Notes under the pieces: generated by a model
Told to the model about the DNA's origin: nothing
Database searches by the model: none
What the model saw: the letters and a program-made list of their open reading frames with translations, nothing else
Assembly: GCA_002403095.1 (NCBI GenBank)
Contig: DHHC01000026.1
Location: 53,967 to 80,989, forward strand
Length of the DNA stretch: 27,023 nt
Origin: Leptolinea sp. UBA4782
Lineage (GTDB): Bacteria; Chloroflexota; Anaerolineae; Anaerolineales; Anaerolineaceae
Direction of reading: 5' to 3'
Shown: positions 1-8,144 of the stretch, in pieces
Numbering within the stretch: the stretch's first letter is position 1
How the letters are laid out: every line of letters begins with the position of its first letter
Program-made: the position numbers and the translations under genes

Positions 1-4
1 AAGA

Positions 5-29
5 GTCTGCCGCACAGGCAGGCTTTTTT
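5..29 (+). terminator. Rho-independent terminator of an upstream gene outside the window
   Basis: A 7-bp stem (5-11 with 17-23, one G-U pair) closes a 5-base loop and is followed by six T (24-29). It should end a plus-strand transcript that enters from the left, so the regulator at 144 starts a new unit. Confidence 0.75.
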
Positions 30-72
30 CATCCCCGGGTACCATCGAGGTATTCCATTCACAACAAAAGTA

Positions 73-101
73 TTGACAAAGGAATTCAAATGTAATATTA
101 T
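73..101 (+). promoter_or_regulatory. Sigma-70-type promoter of the Rrf2 regulator gene
   Basis: TTGACA at 73-78 and TATTAT at 96-101 are separated by exactly 17 bases, a near-consensus housekeeping promoter. Transcription should start near 107-109, right at the left end of the 21-base element at 109-129. Confidence 0.8.
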
Positions 102-108
102 CAATACA

Positions 109-129
109 ATAAAGTCTATAGGTTTAGTA
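109..129 (+). promoter_or_regulatory. Copy 1 of a 21-base element, candidate Rrf2 operator
   Basis: The bases read ATAAAGTCTAT, a 3-base gap (AGG), then TTTAGTA. The same element is found inverted at 637-657 in front of the importer operon, with all 18 non-gap positions identical. It lies just downstream of the -10 box and overlaps the expected transcription start, which suits a repressor. It contains TAAA-N9-TTTA as an imperfect dyad. Assignment to the Rrf2 protein is inference from position and sharing. Confidence 0.6.
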
Positions 130-143
130 GGAGTTATTTTAAA

Positions 144-599
144 GTGAGGTTATCAAAACGCGGGGAATATGGATTAAGGGCAATGATTGCCCTGGCAGAA
201 CCTGAGGAAAACGGAAATGCGCCGCAGATGATGCAGATCAAAGATATTTCCGCGCGTGAAAAGATCCCCTCGAAATATCTCGAACAGATCCTGCTTACCC
301 TGAAGAACTCAGGCTTTCTGCATAGCAAAATGGGTATTGGCGGCGGGTATTACCTGGCAAAACCGGCTCAAGACATCACACTGGGGCAAATTTTCCGCTT
401 ACTTGATGGCCCGGTTGCACCAATCAAATGCGTCAGCCAGATCGCATACGAACCCTGCAACTGCCCGGATGAACGAACCTGCGGCCTTAGGCTGGTGATG
501 GGCGATGTCCGTAATGCCATTGCAAATATTTTAGATAACACCACCCTGGCAGATGTGGTCAACCGCCAGAATATCATCCGAAAGCAATTGTACGGATAA
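144..599 (+). CDS. Rrf2-family (IscR-like) transcriptional regulator
   Basis: A 151-residue protein with the typical Rrf2 N-terminal winged helix (starts MRLSKRGEYGLRAM; recognition region around residues 38-75 with the GIGGGYYLA wing). The second half has cysteines 96, 105, 107 and 113, in the region where IscR and NsrR hold a [2Fe-2S] or [4Fe-4S] cluster; spacing differs from the IscR C-x5-C-x5-C pattern. The start is GTG at 144, chosen because AGGAGT (129-134) lies 9 bases upstream and the protein begins at the family's usual place. It has its own strong promoter, and the gene directly precedes a Pst-like ABC importer, which is not the usual Rrf2 partner (Fe-S assembly, cysteine, NO response). 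A shared upstream element suggests it represses itself and the importer. The sensed signal is unknown. Confidence 0.92.
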   Translation: MRLSKRGEYGLRAMIALAEPEENGNAPQMMQIKDISAREKIPSKYLEQILLTLKNSGFLHSKMGIGGGYYLAKPAQDITLGQIFRLLDGPVAPIKCVSQIAYEPCNCPDERTCGLRLVMGDVRNAIANILDNTTLADVVNRQNIIRKQLYG

Positions 600-636
600 C
601 TTCCAGAAAAACCGTTGTTTTTTTGCTTCTAAAGCA

Positions 637-657
637 TACTAAAATAATAGACTTTAT
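637..657 (-). promoter_or_regulatory. Copy 2 (inverted) of the 21-base element, upstream of the importer operon
   Basis: On the minus strand the bases read ATAAAGTCTAT, gap TAT, TTTAGTA, matching 109-129 at all 18 defined positions. It lies 25 bases before the pstS start and overlaps a possible -10 box TAAAAT (640-645; a TTGTTT at 615-620 would give a long 19-base spacer). The promoter itself is uncertain; the repeated element is directly visible. Confidence 0.6.
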
Positions 658-681
658 ATACTATCGAAAAAGGAGTTTAAC

Positions 682-1659
682 ATGAAAAAACGCATTTGGA
701 GAATACTAGCCGTGTTAGTAATCCTCACTTCCCTTCTGGCAGCCTGCGGCAGCCCGACCGGAGGAACTGCTGAAGAGGCAAACAGCACTGATCTTCAGGG
801 CACACTCACCATCTCAGGAGCCTTCGCCCTTTATCCCATGATGACTGTTTGGGCAGAGGAATTTTCCCGGCTGCATCCCGATGTCTACTTTGATGTACAG
901 GGCGGCGGCGCCGGTAAAGGCATGACCGATACAATCACGGGTGCAGTTGACATTGGCATGGTCTCCCGGGCTATCAAAGATGAAGAGATTGCCAAAGGGA
1001 TCTTCTGGATCCCGGTAACCAAAGATGCAGTCTTTCCAATTATCAGCGCTGAAAATCCATTTGCCGAGCGCATTATGGCGCAAGGGTTGTCGCAGGAAGT
1101 AATCCATAAGATTTACATCTCGGGCGAGATCACTACCTGGGGAGAAGTATTAGGCGATCCTGCCATCTCAGATGAAATCCACATCTTTACCCGGTCAGAT
1201 GCTGCCGGCGCAGCAGAACAGTGGGCCAAGTATGCCGGCGGTGAAGCTCAGGAAGACCTGTTAGGGATCGGTGTAAACAGCGAGCCCTCTATTGTGGATA
1301 CAGTCAGCAAAGATCCGCTGGGTATCGGATACGGCAACCTGAACAGCATCTTTGATATGGGCAGTGGTAATGCTGTGGTAGGAATCATGGTTCCCCCGCT
1401 CGATGTCAATGCAGATGGGGTTGCCAACCCCGAAGAAGTATTCACACAGAAAAAAGTGGCCATGCAGGCAATCGCTGATGGAACCTACCCTTCTCCCCCC
1501 GCCCGTTTTGAGAACCTGGTAACAATGGGAAAACCCGAGGGACTGACTCTTGCCTTCCTGCAATGGATATTAACGGATGGGCAGCAGTACCTGGAAGAAG
1601 CTGGTTTTGTTCCCCTCACCCCTGAACAGCAAACCGCAGCCCTCGAAAAACTGGAATGA
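682..1659 (+). CDS. pstS: PstS-like substrate-binding lipoprotein of an ABC importer
   Basis: A 325-residue binding protein. A lipoprotein signal with lipobox LLAAC puts the anchored cysteine at residue 22, so it acts on the outer face of the membrane. The mature part is of the PBP-like/PstS type: SGAFALYP (45-52), a GGGAGKG loop (74-80), SRAI (95-98) and RSDAAGAAEQW (171-181). In classic PstS the last loop is RSDGSGTT, whose Ser and Thr bind phosphate; here both are Ala, and the Asp of the GASD loop is missing too. Phosphate is therefore the default guess from the family but another oxyanion is possible. The start ATG has AAGGAG 6 bases upstream. First gene of pstSCAB; its stop overlaps the pstC start (ATGA). 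Confidence 0.85.
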   Translation: MKKRIWRILAVLVILTSLLAACGSPTGGTAEEANSTDLQGTLTISGAFALYPMMTVWAEEFSRLHPDVYFDVQGGGAGKGMTDTITGAVDIGMVSRAIKDEEIAKGIFWIPVTKDAVFPIISAENPFAERIMAQGLSQEVIHKIYISGEITTWGEVLGDPAISDEIHIFTRSDAAGAAEQWAKYAGGEAQEDLLGIGVNSEPSIVDTVSKDPLGIGYGNLNSIFDMGSGNAVVGIMVPPLDVNADGVANPEEVFTQKKVAMQAIADGTYPSPPARFENLVTMGKPEGLTLAFLQWILTDGQQYLEEAGFVPLTPEQQTAALEKLE

Positions 1660-2642
1660 TGCAGCAAAAACCTTCAGACCCTTTAAGCCAGGGTAGCGGG
1701 CAAACCCAGGCCTTCCTTCAAACCCGCAACCGCCGTGACAGGACCGCCCGCAAAGCCTTCTTTGGGATCACGCTGATACCGGTACTCCTTATCATTGTCA
1801 TCACCTGCCTGCTGGTGATACGCGCCTGGCCGATCCTCAGTTCACAGCCGCTGGCAAACTTGATGCTTGGAGAAGTTTGGAAACCCACGAATGAACAATT
1901 CGGATTTCTTCCATTCATTCTGGGCACAGTCTGGGTAACGTTAGTTGGAGTAATCCTCGCTGTGCCAGCTTGCCTGCTGGTTGCAATCTACCTTGCAGAA
2001 TATGCCAGGCGCTCAACCCGTACCATCGCCAAGCCTGTTCTCGATCTGCTGGCAGCCATACCATCAGTTGTTTACGGGGTTTGGGGCTTGCTTGTCATCG
2101 TCCCCTTTGTTGATGACATCCTGGGGCCATTCTTTCACCGCTGGCTTGGTTTTGTCCCGGTTTTTTCTGTGACTCAGCCAACTGGTTTTGGGATCTTTGC
2201 CGGCGGTATTGTCCTTGCAGTGATGATAGCGCCACTCATCATCGCTGTAACATTTGAGGTTCTTTCCACCGTTCCAGATGAGCTTCGACAGGCTTCATTA
2301 AGCCTTGGTGCAACCCGATGGCAAACTATAAGCAGGGTGGTTCTGCCCCGCGTCCTGCCCGGGATCATTGCTGCCGTAGTGCTGGGCGCCTCACGCGCGC
2401 TTGGAGAAACCATGGCCGTATTGATGGTGGTAGGAAACGTACCCTCCATTCCTACTTCTATTTTCGACACCGCATACCCTCTAGCCGCTCTGATTGCTAA
2501 CAACTTTGGCGAAATGATGTCCATCCCCTTGTATGATGCTGCGTTGCTAAGCGCCGCACTCTTACTGCTGGTGATTATCATGATTTTCAACATTCTGTCG
2601 ACCTTTGTCCTGCAAAGGATCCTTGGAAAGGCAAGGATATGA
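1656..2642 (+). CDS. pstC: PstC-like permease subunit of the ABC importer
   Basis: A 328-residue inner-membrane permease with a short cytoplasmic N-terminus (to about residue 34) and about six membrane segments. The loop at 208-222 (DELRQASLSLGATRW) is the EAA-type coupling helix that docks on the ATPase. GFLPFILGTVWVTLVG near 83-98 is typical of PstC. It would pair with PstA to form the channel. The start ATG overlaps the pstS stop by the ATGA arrangement, so translation is coupled; a second ATG follows directly at 1659. Length is close to that of known PstC proteins (about 300-320). Confidence 0.92.
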   Translation: MMQQKPSDPLSQGSGQTQAFLQTRNRRDRTARKAFFGITLIPVLLIIVITCLLVIRAWPILSSQPLANLMLGEVWKPTNEQFGFLPFILGTVWVTLVGVILAVPACLLVAIYLAEYARRSTRTIAKPVLDLLAAIPSVVYGVWGLLVIVPFVDDILGPFFHRWLGFVPVFSVTQPTGFGIFAGGIVLAVMIAPLIIAVTFEVLSTVPDELRQASLSLGATRWQTISRVVLPRVLPGIIAAVVLGASRALGETMAVLMVVGNVPSIPTSIFDTAYPLAALIANNFGEMMSIPLYDAALLSAALLLLVIIMIFNILSTFVLQRILGKARI

Positions 2643-3502
2643 AAAAGAACCCTTTTGCTAAGCGCCATATAATTGAAACCTGCATGAAGGTGATCATGCT
2701 GGCATCGCTGATCCTGGTAACGGGTACGCTGGGGCTTATCTTATGGACAATCATCAAGAATGGCATTCCGGCAATGAGCTGGGAAATGCTCACCCAAGTA
2801 CCCAAAGGCGGCTTCTACATGGGTAAAGAAGGTGGAATACTCAACGCCATCATCGGCTCGCTTTATCTCGCCGGCGGCGGAACTGTCCTAGCGTTGGTTT
2901 GCAGTTTGCCCATTGCGTTGTACCTCGAAGCATACCTGGGCGAATCAAAGTGGGGCTCGTATGTACGCCTAGCCCTGGATGTTCTTTGGGGCATCCCTAC
3001 TATCGTTTATGGCGCATTTGGATTTGCGGTAATGGTTTCCTTAGGTTTGCGGGCTTCACTTCTGGCAGGCATTATCGTTTTAGCTCTGATTGAGCTTCCC
3101 ATTATGACCCGCGCCATGGATGAGGTGATCTGCCGTATGCCGTTGGAGGTTGAACAGGCGGCTTTGGCAGTAGGCTCTACCAGGCTGGAAGTTGCCCTGC
3201 GAGTGGTCACAAGACAGATGCTGCCAGGCATCATTACGGCCGTTTTACTTGCTTTTGGCCGTGGAATTGGTGATGCTGCTTCAGTGCTGTTCACCGCAGG
3301 ATACACCGACCGCATCGTTACATCTTTGTTCCGCCCGACCGCATCTTTACCTCTGGCTGTATTCTTTCAGCTGGGTTCGCCCTTCCCCGAAGTTCGCGCC
3401 AGGGGATATGCAGCTGCTTTCATCCTTACCGTGATAGTGCTGATTGTCAGTTTCGGGGCGCGGTTGCTCTCTTCACGGTTGGGTAAATACACAATTAAGT
3501 GA
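2639..3502 (+). CDS. pstA: PstA-like permease subunit of the ABC importer
   Basis: A 287-residue integral membrane protein with about six hydrophobic segments. The conserved motif GGFYMGKEGGILNAIIGS (58-75) resembles PstA's G-G-I-x-x-A-I-x-G-S region, and the EAA-type loop falls near 169-184 (LEVEQAALAVGSTRLE). Together with the preceding PstC-like protein it should form the heterodimeric translocation pore. The start overlaps the pstC stop (ATGA at 2639-2642), showing coupled translation. Length fits PstA (about 280-300). Confidence 0.92.
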   Translation: MKKNPFAKRHIIETCMKVIMLASLILVTGTLGLILWTIIKNGIPAMSWEMLTQVPKGGFYMGKEGGILNAIIGSLYLAGGGTVLALVCSLPIALYLEAYLGESKWGSYVRLALDVLWGIPTIVYGAFGFAVMVSLGLRASLLAGIIVLALIELPIMTRAMDEVICRMPLEVEQAALAVGSTRLEVALRVVTRQMLPGIITAVLLAFGRGIGDAASVLFTAGYTDRIVTSLFRPTASLPLAVFFQLGSPFPEVRARGYAAAFILTVIVLIVSFGARLLSSRLGKYTIK

Positions 3503-3511
3503 AAGGGTGAA

Positions 3512-4267
3512 ATGGAACCTCATATCCAGGTAAAAGACCTGAATGCTTTTTACGGCAAACAACACGTACTCAAGAATATCAACATTGAAATACCCAGGAA
3601 TAAAATCACCGTCATCATGGGCCCGTCAGGATGTGGTAAATCCACTCTCTTGAAAACATTCAACCGTTTTTTTGAACTGACTGAATACACCAGGTTGACG
3701 GGCAATGTACTGATTGACGGGCAGGATATTTACAACAGGGATGTAGATGTGACAGAAGTGAGAAAAGTGGTGGGATTGCTTGCTCAGCGTCCGGCAGTGC
3801 TGCCTATGTCCATATTTGATAACGTCGCCTATGGCATGAATATTCACAACATGAAAAAGGACCGCAATAAAACCCGGGAAGCCGTACAGCATTACCTTGA
3901 AATTGCGGGGTTGTGGGAAGAAGTCCATACACGCCTGCACGACCCTGCAACCGGATTATCGATAGGACAGCAGCAGCGGCTATGCCTTGCGCGCGGGCTG
4001 GCGGTTGAACCGGAAATCATCCTGGGGGATGAACCAACTTCTGCGCTTGATCCCATTTCATCCCAGAACATTGAGAAACGTTTGATTGAGCTAAAGAAGG
4101 ATTACACCATCGTCATTGTCACCCACACATTGCGGCAAGCAAAACGGCTGGCAGATCATGTAATCTACATGTACTTGGGTGAAGTAGCCGAAACAAATTC
4201 TGCGCCGGAGATTTTTACCAACCCAAAACACGAGCGTACAAAGCAGTATTTAGACGGTATTTTCTAG
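3512..4267 (+). CDS. pstB: PstB-like ATP-binding subunit of the ABC importer
   Basis: A 251-residue ABC ATPase that powers the importer. Walker A is GPSGCGKST (37-45), Q-loop region LLAQRPAVLPMSIFDNVAYG (89-108), signature LSIGQQQ (149-155), Walker B with DEPTSALDP (173-181), and the switch histidine H205. The Q-loop stretch PMSIFDNVAYG and DEPTSALDP are typical of PstB. The signature has Ile in place of the first Gly of LSGGQ, which is unusual though the second Gly, the more important one, is kept. The gene begins 9 bases after pstA and ends the operon. No phoU gene follows, unlike many pst operons. No convincing hairpin terminator is visible in the 113 bases after it. Confidence 0.93.
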   Translation: MEPHIQVKDLNAFYGKQHVLKNINIEIPRNKITVIMGPSGCGKSTLLKTFNRFFELTEYTRLTGNVLIDGQDIYNRDVDVTEVRKVVGLLAQRPAVLPMSIFDNVAYGMNIHNMKKDRNKTREAVQHYLEIAGLWEEVHTRLHDPATGLSIGQQQRLCLARGLAVEPEIILGDEPTSALDPISSQNIEKRLIELKKDYTIVIVTHTLRQAKRLADHVIYMYLGEVAETNSAPEIFTNPKHERTKQYLDGIF

Positions 4268-4380
4268 GATATTCAATTTTCGGGTGAATCACTTGTTTTC
4301 TTATTTTGCGGAGACGTGAAGTCTATGTACAGCTTACAACTCCGATTGCCGGGGACTAGTAGAGTGGGTAAATGCTGGCT

Positions 4381-5400
4381 TTATTTATTATTGGAGTTTT
4401 GCAGGTAGGCGGCAATTGGAAATCCTAAAATACTGGGTATCCAAAACGATATTAAACGATAACCAAGGATAACCACCACTGCAGTAGCATTGGGTATTCC
4501 TAACCCGGTATAAAGGGCTGCCATACTGCTTTCTATTACACCAACACCGCCCGGAAGAAAAAACGCAAGTCTACCCAATATCAAAGGAAGTGCATAACCT
4601 GAGAGTAACACCCCAATGCTAATGTGATCGCCCGTTGCGAAAAAAACACAATAAAGTGTAAGCATATCGAATGAAACATTAATGAAGGCTCCCAGGAACA
4701 GGTGCAGCCATTTCCCTTTCCATAATTCGTCCCAGGCGAAGAAGATGATGTCAACTTCATTTTGAATCAAGTCTGGATTAAATGGCTGGTGGCGCAGGTT
4801 TGCAAATGTTTTTCCGAGCCAATGAATCACGCTAGAGGCCCGTTTTCGAAAATGACTGGCAAGGAATGAGAGAATGATTACCGCGCTTAAGAACACAAGG
4901 GTGAGGCTGAATCCAATTATTTGTGTTTTTGTTAGATCGTGAACAAGGAAAAGGTGGATAACCCCAAAAAATGAGAACACAACAAGCATTAAACTGGTAA
5001 ACAAGGAGGGAAATAAACTTGCTAATGTCGCCCCAACAATACTTCCTTTCTCATTGCTGGTCCATTTGAATATTGCAGCTGAACTTCCCACAGTACCACC
5101 AGCAACCAAAGCAACGCTGGCAGCGCCAAGAACGACCAGAGTGCTGCGATATAACGGAACAGGTTGGTTCACCAGTTCCAGGGTATTTTGAAGTAAAAAT
5201 CCGCTGCCAATGTAGCTAATTGTTTGGGCAATAAATGCCAATCCTACTGCCCAAAAAAGCATTTTTGAAAGAATTTTCCAGGAATTTTCCAGGGTGGTGA
5301 TTTGCGGAAGTAAAAGATGCACAGCCAACCCTAAAATAATTAAAGTGACCAGGTGCTGCCAAAATGCCTTAGTCTTTGTCCGCTCAATTTTGTTCTTCAA
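4381..5400 (-). CDS. Flippase-like membrane protein (LPG-synthase transmembrane / YbhN / AglD family)
   Basis: A 339-residue polytopic protein with about eight membrane segments and almost no soluble domain. The family mark is the C-terminal FLPGGVGVIE (281-290) followed by a helix and a GYRLISFW segment (313-320). Members include the membrane half of lysyl-phosphatidylglycerol synthase and YbhN/AglD proteins, proposed to move or modify lipids; the substrate here cannot be told. The start is TTG at 5398-5400, supported by GGAG (5409-5412 on this strand) 7 bases upstream and by its position 3 bases after the stop of the P-type ATPase gene, so the two are co-translated. The gene is AT-rich compared with the rest of the window. 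Confidence 0.85.
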   Translation of the reverse strand: MKNKIERTKTKAFWQHLVTLIILGLAVHLLLPQITTLENSWKILSKMLFWAVGLAFIAQTISYIGSGFLLQNTLELVNQPVPLYRSTLVVLGAASVALVAGGTVGSSAAIFKWTSNEKGSIVGATLASLFPSLFTSLMLVVFSFFGVIHLFLVHDLTKTQIIGFSLTLVFLSAVIILSFLASHFRKRASSVIHWLGKTFANLRHQPFNPDLIQNEVDIIFFAWDELWKGKWLHLFLGAFINVSFDMLTLYCVFFATGDHISIGVLLSGYALPLILGRLAFFLPGGVGVIESSMAALYTGLGIPNATAVVVILGYRLISFWIPSILGFPIAAYLQNSNNK

Positions 5401-5403
5401 ATC

Positions 5404-7926
5404 TTAATCTCCGTATTTGCGGTAAAACCAGCGTTTCAATGTCTCTGCCGAAACAAAATAAGCCGCAACAATTCCAAGAATCACCAAATAATACAAAGGC
5501 TGTAAGGGCTTGAACCCCAATAAACCTCCAAGCGGTATATAAGGAAGCAGCAATGTGAACAGGATTACAGCACCTGTGACAGCCAGGATAGTTTTACTGG
5601 GACGGCTGTGAATAAATGGCAGCCTTGATCGAATTGCAAAAACGACCACACCTGCTGAAAGAATGGATTCAATAAACCAACCGGTCTGAAATGTTTGTTC
5701 ATTTGCCTTCATCAACCAGATCAAAACACCAAATGTGGCAAAATCAAAAATAGAACTGAGCGGCCCAAAAAGCAGCATGAAATGGCGAATGAATTTGATA
5801 TCCATGCGATGAGGACGTTCTATATAAACATCGTCAACGCGATCACTGGCGATAGTCATCTCGGGGAGGTCCGTCAAGAAATTGATCATTAATATTTGCT
5901 TTGGCAACATTGGGAGAAATTTTAAAAACAGTGATGCGCCTGCCATACTGAACATGTTCCCAAAATTTGCGCTTGTTGCCATAAAAATATACTTAAGGGT
6001 ATTTGCAAAAGTTTTTCTACCTAAAATAATGCCTTCTCTCAGTACATCCAGATCCTGCTTGAGCAAGACTAAATCGGCAGACTCTTTTGCCACATCCACA
6101 GCGTTCGCAACGGATATTCCAACATCAGCAGAATGCAAAGATGGCGCATCATTGATACCGTCACCCATGTAGCCCACAACATGTCCTCTCTTTTTGAGGG
6201 CCAGTATGATCCGTTCTTTTTGATTGGGATCGACTTCGGCAAAAATAGCCGTTTCCTCTACAACATGCAGAAGCGCATCTTCGTGTAGATTATCTAAATA
6301 AGTTCCCGTTAATATCTTAATATCACCCAATCCAATGATTTGTCCAAGGTGTTTGGCTACCAGCTGGTTATCGCCAGTGATTACCTTGAGATTTACCCCC
6401 ATTTTCGCCAAAACTTGAATGGTTTCCAACACGCCTTCTTTTGGAGGATCAAAGAATAACAAGAAACCGATAAACACCATGTCACTTTCACATTCTTTGG
6501 AGTAACACCGCTGCTGGTTTATTAATGATTTAGTGGCTATTCCCAAAACGCGATAACCCTGCGCACTCCACATTTCAAAATTCGATTGAATTCTTTTCTG
6601 TTCTTCTTCACCAAGCTTAATTTCCTCATCTCCTATTTGCACTTTCGTGCAAACAGATAAAATATTTTGGAGGGCACCTTTCGAAATCAATTTGTGTACT
6701 GTCCCATTTTCTTCAACCACTATGGATAATCGTTTGCGGATGAAGTCATAGGGTATTTCATCCACTTTCGCATAATCCTGTATGCCTTCAATGGGCTGAC
6801 TGATGATCGCGTCATCAAGAGAATTTTGCATTCCGGTCTGCATTTTTGCGTTCAAGTAGGCATATAAATTCACAAGTTTCGAAGGTGCACCTGTTACATC
6901 TAAAGCGCCATCTAAACGGACAACCCCCTGGGTGAGGGTGCCGGTTTTGTCAGTGCAAAGGATATCCATACTTCCGAAATTCTCGATCGATTCAAGCCGC
7001 CTGACGATCACACCATGCTTTGCCATCTCTTGCGAGCCTTTGGAGAGATTGATATTGATTATGGCAGGAAGAAGCTGAGGGGTTAATCCAACCGCCAGGG
7101 CAATCGAAAAAAGCAATGCATCCATAACGGGTTTGTGGAAGAAAACGTTAAAGAAGAAAATCCCAAATACAAGGAAAAACATTACTTCAGTAAGAAGATA
7201 ACCCAGTTTTCGAATACCACTCTCAAATTCGGTTTCGGGCGGACGCAGAGATAGATGATCGGCAATTTGACCTATAGCTGTTCGCAAGCCCGTTTGAACA
7301 ACCAATACCCGTGCAGAACCACTGCGAACATTAGTGCCCATGAAAACGGCATTCGTCTGTTGAGAAATGCCGGTATTTTCCGGCAGAGTGCCTGGCATTT
7401 TTTCCACTGGAAATGTTTCTCCAGTTAATGCAGCCTGGCTTACAAAGAAATCAGTAGCTTCAAGAACACGCCCGTCTGCGGGAATTAAGTTGCCAGCAGA
7501 CAGCAGAACGAGATCACCCGGAACAATTTCTTCCGAGGGTACAGATACCGCAAGTCCATCTCGAATGACAGTTGATTTAAATGAAACTTGTTGTTTTAAT
7601 TTTTGAGCAGCATTGTTGGCAGAAAATTCCTGGAAGAAACTGAGTAATGCACTGCCCATAACTATCATTAAAACAATAATCGCATCTGTCCAGTCTTTTA
7701 GAAACGCCGAAATAATTGTGGCGGCTAAGAGAATCAACACAATAGGACTTTTGAATTGATTAAGGAATAGCCTGACCGGTGTAACTTGCTTTTTAGATGA
7801 AACTTGATTAGGCCCCAATTGTTTAAGGATATTCTGGGCTTCTTTTTGGCTTAACCCACTGGAGCTGGATTTAAGGCTCTTTTGTAATTCTGTTTCAGGA
7901 ATGGACCAAAAATGATTAGGTTCCAT
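5404..7926 (-). CDS. mgtA: P-type ATPase, type IIIB (MgtA/MgtB-like cation importer)
   Basis: An 840-residue P-type ATPase (E. coli MgtA is about 900). Order of parts: N-terminal cation-ATPase domain, first membrane pair (about 60-100), actuator domain with TGE (168-170), membrane helix 4 with LTPQLLP (281-287), phosphorylated D326 in DKTGTLTQG, nucleotide pocket with KGA (416-418), hinge MGDGINDAP (587-595), then six C-terminal helices. NFGSMDILCTDKTG and SANFGNMFS are strongly MgtA-like. Known MgtA proteins import Mg2+; the usual helix-4 motif LTPEMLP has Gln for Glu here, so the ion is less certain. A TATAAT box lies about 36 bases upstream on this strand. It leads a two-gene unit with the flippase-like gene, in an AT-rich block that may be acquired. 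Confidence 0.88.
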   Translation of the reverse strand: MEPNHFWSIPETELQKSLKSSSSGLSQKEAQNILKQLGPNQVSSKKQVTPVRLFLNQFKSPIVLILLAATIISAFLKDWTDAIIVLMIVMGSALLSFFQEFSANNAAQKLKQQVSFKSTVIRDGLAVSVPSEEIVPGDLVLLSAGNLIPADGRVLEATDFFVSQAALTGETFPVEKMPGTLPENTGISQQTNAVFMGTNVRSGSARVLVVQTGLRTAIGQIADHLSLRPPETEFESGIRKLGYLLTEVMFFLVFGIFFFNVFFHKPVMDALLFSIALAVGLTPQLLPAIININLSKGSQEMAKHGVIVRRLESIENFGSMDILCTDKTGTLTQGVVRLDGALDVTGAPSKLVNLYAYLNAKMQTGMQNSLDDAIISQPIEGIQDYAKVDEIPYDFIRKRLSIVVEENGTVHKLISKGALQNILSVCTKVQIGDEEIKLGEEEQKRIQSNFEMWSAQGYRVLGIATKSLINQQRCYSKECESDMVFIGFLLFFDPPKEGVLETIQVLAKMGVNLKVITGDNQLVAKHLGQIIGLGDIKILTGTYLDNLHEDALLHVVEETAIFAEVDPNQKERIILALKKRGHVVGYMGDGINDAPSLHSADVGISVANAVDVAKESADLVLLKQDLDVLREGIILGRKTFANTLKYIFMATSANFGNMFSMAGASLFLKFLPMLPKQILMINFLTDLPEMTIASDRVDDVYIERPHRMDIKFIRHFMLLFGPLSSIFDFATFGVLIWLMKANEQTFQTGWFIESILSAGVVVFAIRSRLPFIHSRPSKTILAVTGAVILFTLLLPYIPLGGLLGFKPLQPLYYLVILGIVAAYFVSAETLKRWFYRKYGD

Positions 7927-7961
7927 GCAATTATCTCTTTTCCAATACCTGCAATGTGCTA

Positions 7962-7967
7962 ATTATA
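7962..7967 (-). promoter_or_regulatory. -10 box of the MgtA-like ATPase operon
   Basis: A perfect TATAAT on the minus strand, about 36 bases upstream of the start codon at 7926. A 17-base spacer would put a poor -35 (CTGGCG) at 7985-7990. The rest of the 218-base gap to the pseudogene holds one inverted repeat, TTCTTTA (8024-8030) with TAAAGAA (8043-8049), 12-base loop, of unknown role. Confidence 0.5.
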
Positions 7968-8144
7968 GATTGTTTTCCCGCCTGCGCCAGAAGGTGGAAG
8001 GTTTATTGAAAATAAGCCATAACTTCTTTACAAAAATCCGCATAAAGAATAATTAAGTAGATCAATCCTTTTGAACAATGGCATCCCATGTGGTGATTCT
8101 AGCAAAATAATCATGGACATGGAATATCAGGAAATCTAAAATAA

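Noticed and set aside
4316..4336. A third copy of the Rrf2-linked element after pstB
   Set aside because: Only AAGTCTAT (8 bases) matches; the TTTAGTA half is missing. An 8-base match is expected about once by chance in this window on two strands.
4268..4380. Terminator between the convergent pstB and flippase-like genes
   Set aside because: Only a 5-bp ATTCA/TGAAT stem without a T-run is visible.
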